Positions 61,608 through 64,000 of a DNA stretch of 64,000 nucleotides are shown here, in pieces (within the stretch, counting starts at the first letter, position 1; each line of letters opens with the position of its first letter). The notes under the pieces are model-generated. The model saw only the letters and a program-made list of their open reading frames with translations. It was not told where the DNA came from and did no database searches. A program made the position numbers and the translations under genes. The stretch spans positions 124,001 to 188,000 of the forward strand of contig WRHM01000004.1 in assembly GCA_009783265.1 (NCBI GenBank), read 5' to 3'. The stretch comes from Oscillospiraceae bacterium (GTDB taxonomy: Bacteria; Bacillota; Clostridia; Oscillospirales; WRJC01).

Positions 61608-61643
61608 AAAAAAACCTCCGTTAATTATATATTGTTTTATCAA

Positions 61644-64000
61644 TCAATACATCTCTAAATATTCGCTTATCCTGTGCTGTATCTCGTCAGTCCTGAGATT
61701 ATCGCTGATATAAGCGTCGCGCAGTAAATGCTGGGGGATATATTCGTCGTATTTTGCGTGCGCGAAATCTTCGTTCATGCCGACCAGTGATTCCCTGTCT
61801 ATGCCGTTTCTTTTAATATCGTCATACATATATTTTATAAAATCATAATCAGAGCCGTTTTCCATTTTAAACTCGAAAAAATAACAGCCGTCAAACTCGA
61901 GATTGCTTATTTTAAACTGCTTTGACATATTTGTTTTTATATATCTTCGCAAAGTCCTGAACGAGACAGTCCCGAGCCACGGGAAAAACGCGTAAGAATA
62001 TCCACCTAAATGCGCGATAGGGTATTTAAACAAATTAGTTTTTTTCACAATATCGCGGGCTTCCTGCAATCTTTTCTGCGCGCTCTCCAAAAGATACGGG
62101 TAAACTTTGTCCTCTTCAAGAATTTTTTTTATTTTTTCGACTATTTTTGTGTGAATCACGCCGTATTCGCCGGGCCATTCTATCGTCATTTTACCCTCGA
62201 CTTTCTTAACATATATTATTTTATGTTTCATATCAAGCTCGATAACTTCCCAAGTCCTGCCCGCAAGTGCGAATCTTTCTCCCTCTGGAGGGCTTTTTGT
62301 TATTGTGCCGATTTCCTGCGATTCGCATTTGACAGTAAAACTCTCGACGTCCTGAAAAACGGCGTAAAACTTAAAAGAGTTTATTATCCGTTCGCCTTTT
62401 AACCCGATTATAACGCTCTTTTCTTTTGAATCTTCGACAAACTGTAAATGATCGTGCTGTAACAGAGAAAATAATAACTGCTTGAACTGCTCTCTCGAAA
62501 CTCCTTTAAACGGGCTGAAACTCAGCATTTTATCCGCTAAATCTTTCGGGGTTATCTCACCGAAAGACGCAACAAAACTCATTGTCTGATGATATAACAA
62601 ACTAAACGGCATCTTTTTTAGATTAGGCGGCTCGATAAATTTTTCTTCGATATATAACTGGGTGACTGCGATAGCTTTTAGAAACTCCCAAGGCAAAGAT
62701 TTTGGAGTCGTCGCAGTCGGCAGGGGTTCTTCTTCCCTGAAAACCATAATCATTTCAGACGGGTCGCCGCGTCTTCCCGAACGTCCGAGACGCTGCAAAA
62801 AGTTAGATATAGTATTTGGGGAAGAAACCTGTATGACCCGCTCTAATCTGCCTATATCCACGCCGAGTTCCATCGTTACTGTCGCAATTCCCACGGCCGG
62901 TCTTTCTTCGTCTTTTAAAACAAGCTCGGCTTCTTCGCGTATCGAGGCTGACAAATCGCCGTGATGAATATAAAATATATCGTCTTCATGACGGTTTTTC
63001 GCGAATTCTCGCATTGTCGCCGTGACAAACTCGGCTTCTTCGCGTGAATTTGTGAAAATCAGGCTTTTTTTCTCCGTCGCGCAATCATACATATATGCAA
63101 ATCCTTCGTCCTCTTTGATAAACTCGGCGAATTTGTCATATTCGGGATATGCCGCATTTTCATCGTAGGGCGTGACACCCTCGGCACGCTGCAAATCCGA
63201 TTCTGCATTGGTTTCTGTTGACGGCGCGCCGAGGGCGTCGCGCCCTACATAAGAACGCTGCTGTTCTAAAGTCAGGGTGCTTTCGGTCGTATCTGCCTGA
63301 GGCGCGATAAAAAAGTGATTTATCGCGAGCCTCCATTTTGTCTTGGCTGATTTTATCTGGATAATATCGCATTCGCGGTTGCTTCCAAGTCCCAGCCAAT
63401 CCGCGATTTCTTCGGGTGCGCCGACAGTTGCCGAAAGCCCGAAACGGCGGGGCGATTTTTCTATTATTTGCTCAAGTCTTTGTAAAATACATATAATTTG
63501 ATTACCCCTGTCAACTCCGGGCATAGTGTGTATCTCGTCGATTACGATAAAGCGCAGATCGCCGAAAATTCTGGGTAAATCGTTGCTGCGGTTTATCAGC
63601 ATACTTTCGAGAGATTCGGGGGTTATCTGCAATATGCCTTTGGGGGATTTGAGAAGTTTGGATTTATGCGACAGAGAAACGTCGCCGTGCCAGTGAAACA
63701 CGGGGATTTCGGCTTCTTCAAGCAAAACGTCAAGGCGCGAGAACTGGTCGTTTATAAGAGATTTTAACGGGGCGATATATATAACGCCGACGCTTTCCGG
63801 AGGGTCTTCGACCATCTGTGATATTATAGGGAAAAAAACTGCTTCGGTTTTTCCCGTAGCAGTCCCGGCGCATAAAAGCATATTATTTTCAGAACCGTAA
63901 ATAACTTTTCCGGCTTCAATCTGAACCTCGCGCAGTTCATCCCAGCCGCTTTTGTAAATAAATTCGCGTATAAACGGAGCGTAATACTCAAAAACTTCTT
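61644..64000 (-). CDS. Lhr-like DEAD/DEAH-box helicase (5' end outside the window)
   Basis: The frame stays open to the right edge (APFIREFIYKSGWDELREVQ and on), so the first visible ATG at 63881 is internal. Motifs are Walker A (LLCAGTATGKTEAVFFPI), Ib (YIAPLKSL), II (FIVIDEIHTM), III (GLSATVGAP), IV (KSLIFTNSREEAEFV) and VI (QRLGRSGRRGDPSEM). The C-terminal part (HLQFVEDSKEKSVIIG, FALAGRTWEVIELD) is as in Lhr-type and Hel308-related repair helicases. A repeat-encoded insert (RSYVGRDALGAPSTE to AEGVTPYD) lies between motifs III and IV. Confidence 0.88.
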   Translation of the reverse strand, partial: EVFEYYAPFIREFIYKSGWDELREVQIEAGKVIYGSENNMLLCAGTATGKTEAVFFPIISQMVEDPPESVGVIYIAPLKSLINDQFSRLDVLLEEAEIPVFHWHGDVSLSHKSKLLKSPKGILQITPESLESMLINRSNDLPRIFGDLRFIVIDEIHTMPGVDRGNQIICILQRLEQIIEKSPRRFGLSATVGAPEEIADWLGLGSNRECDIIQIKSAKTKWRLAINHFFIAPQADTTESTLTLEQQRSYVGRDALGAPSTETNAESDLQRAEGVTPYDENAAYPEYDKFAEFIKEDEGFAYMYDCATEKKSLIFTNSREEAEFVTATMREFAKNRHEDDIFYIHHGDLSASIREEAELVLKDEERPAVGIATVTMELGVDIGRLERVIQVSSPNTISNFLQRLGRSGRRGDPSEMIMVFREEEPLPTATTPKSLPWEFLKAIAVTQLYIEEKFIEPPNLKKMPFSLLYHQTMSFVASFGEITPKDLADKMLSFSPFKGVSREQFKQLLFSLLQHDHLQFVEDSKEKSVIIGLKGERIINSFKFYAVFQDVESFTVKCESQEIGTITKSPPEGERFALAGRTWEVIELDMKHKIIYVKKVEGKMTIEWPGEYGVIHTKIVEKIKKILEEDKVYPYLLESAQKRLQEARDIVKKTNLFKYPIAHLGGYSYAFFPWLGTVSFRTLRRYIKTNMSKQFKISNLEFDGCYFFEFKMENGSDYDFIKYMYDDIKRNGIDRESLVGMNEDFAHAKYDEYIPQHLLRDAYISDNLRTDEIQHRISEYLEMY
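63165..63248. repeat. Palindromic repeat, family 2, inserted in frame in the helicase gene
   Basis: GTAGGGCGTGACACCCTCGG (63165 onward) and its inverse, ending GTCGCGCCCTAC (63248), are 25-base arms with three mismatches. The element is 84 bases (28 codons) with no stop on the coding strand. Intergenic copies are at 36290 and 47174. Confidence 0.88.

Overview
The window is a stretch of low-GC chromosome from a strictly anaerobic, spore-forming member of the Clostridia, probably uncultured. The evidence is a T-box leader, a dipicolinate synthase gene, an NADH-linked [FeFe]-hydrogenase operon, a corrinoid-activation (RACE/ASKHA) protein, FtsK/SpoIIIE, and many lipoprotein sugar-binding proteins next to glycoside hydrolases. 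Genus and species cannot be read from the sequence.

Positions 1-10,850 hold the most unusual locus. The spore gene dpaB (spoVFB, dipicolinate synthase subunit B) is broken into pieces. Its middle part lies at 1478-1887 and its last 41 codons at 10724-10850. Between them is an 8,836-bp element (1888-10723) with a large serine recombinase, a small gene overlapping the recombinase start, a MOBQ relaxase with a recognisable oriT, a J-domain membrane protein and a decayed TraG/VirD4 coupling protein. Joining 1887 to 10724 restores dpaB in frame, giving NVFFVPMYQDD, which matches B. subtilis SpoVFB (NIFFIPFGQDD). The inner ends of the element form an inverted repeat around a TT dinucleotide, as expected for a serine-integrase attP. 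The first dozen or so codons of dpaB are also missing. In their place is the right end of a second element, holding the C-terminal part of another large serine recombinase and a Phd/PIN toxin-antitoxin pair. One spore gene therefore appears to be interrupted twice by independent serine-recombinase elements, a skin/vfbin-like arrangement.

Positions 10,860-16,862 hold fba (class II aldolase), two paralogous sugar-binding lipoproteins and a TIM-barrel glycosidase-like gene. Positions 16,917-23,130 (minus strand) hold a MurE-like ligase, a DUF6483-like protein, an asparagine-synthase homologue lacking the catalytic Cys2, a Nudix hydrolase, a DUF559 nuclease and an ATP-grasp ligase. This is a candidate peptidoglycan-peptide or aminoacyl modification operon. 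Positions 23,220-27,879 carry rsmA, uppP and ftsK. Positions 28,325-33,044 carry a four-gene NADH-dependent [FeFe]-hydrogenase operon. Positions 33,225-37,747 carry a glycosidase-amidase fusion and a DUF4015-like glycosidase. Positions 38,115-52,689 contain the RACE protein, three tandem paralogous lipoproteins with proline-rich linkers, htpG, an MGH1/GH63-like glycosidase, two sugar-binding proteins and a hybrid histidine kinase. Positions 52,841-55,735 form a serine operon (T-box, serC, serA). Positions 55,796-60,974 hold a fourth lipoprotein paralogue and the zur-znuA-znuC-kinase-znuB zinc operon. A Uma2 nuclease and an Lhr-like helicase running off the right edge finish the window.

At least three families of short GC-rich palindromic repeats are scattered through the chromosomal part. 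Some copies sit inside genes in frame: htpG and the asparagine synthase carry the same element in the same orientation and frame (peptide APPSEKGA), and the helicase carries a different one. This resembles Rickettsia palindromic elements. No CRISPR array, rRNA or tRNA was recognised.
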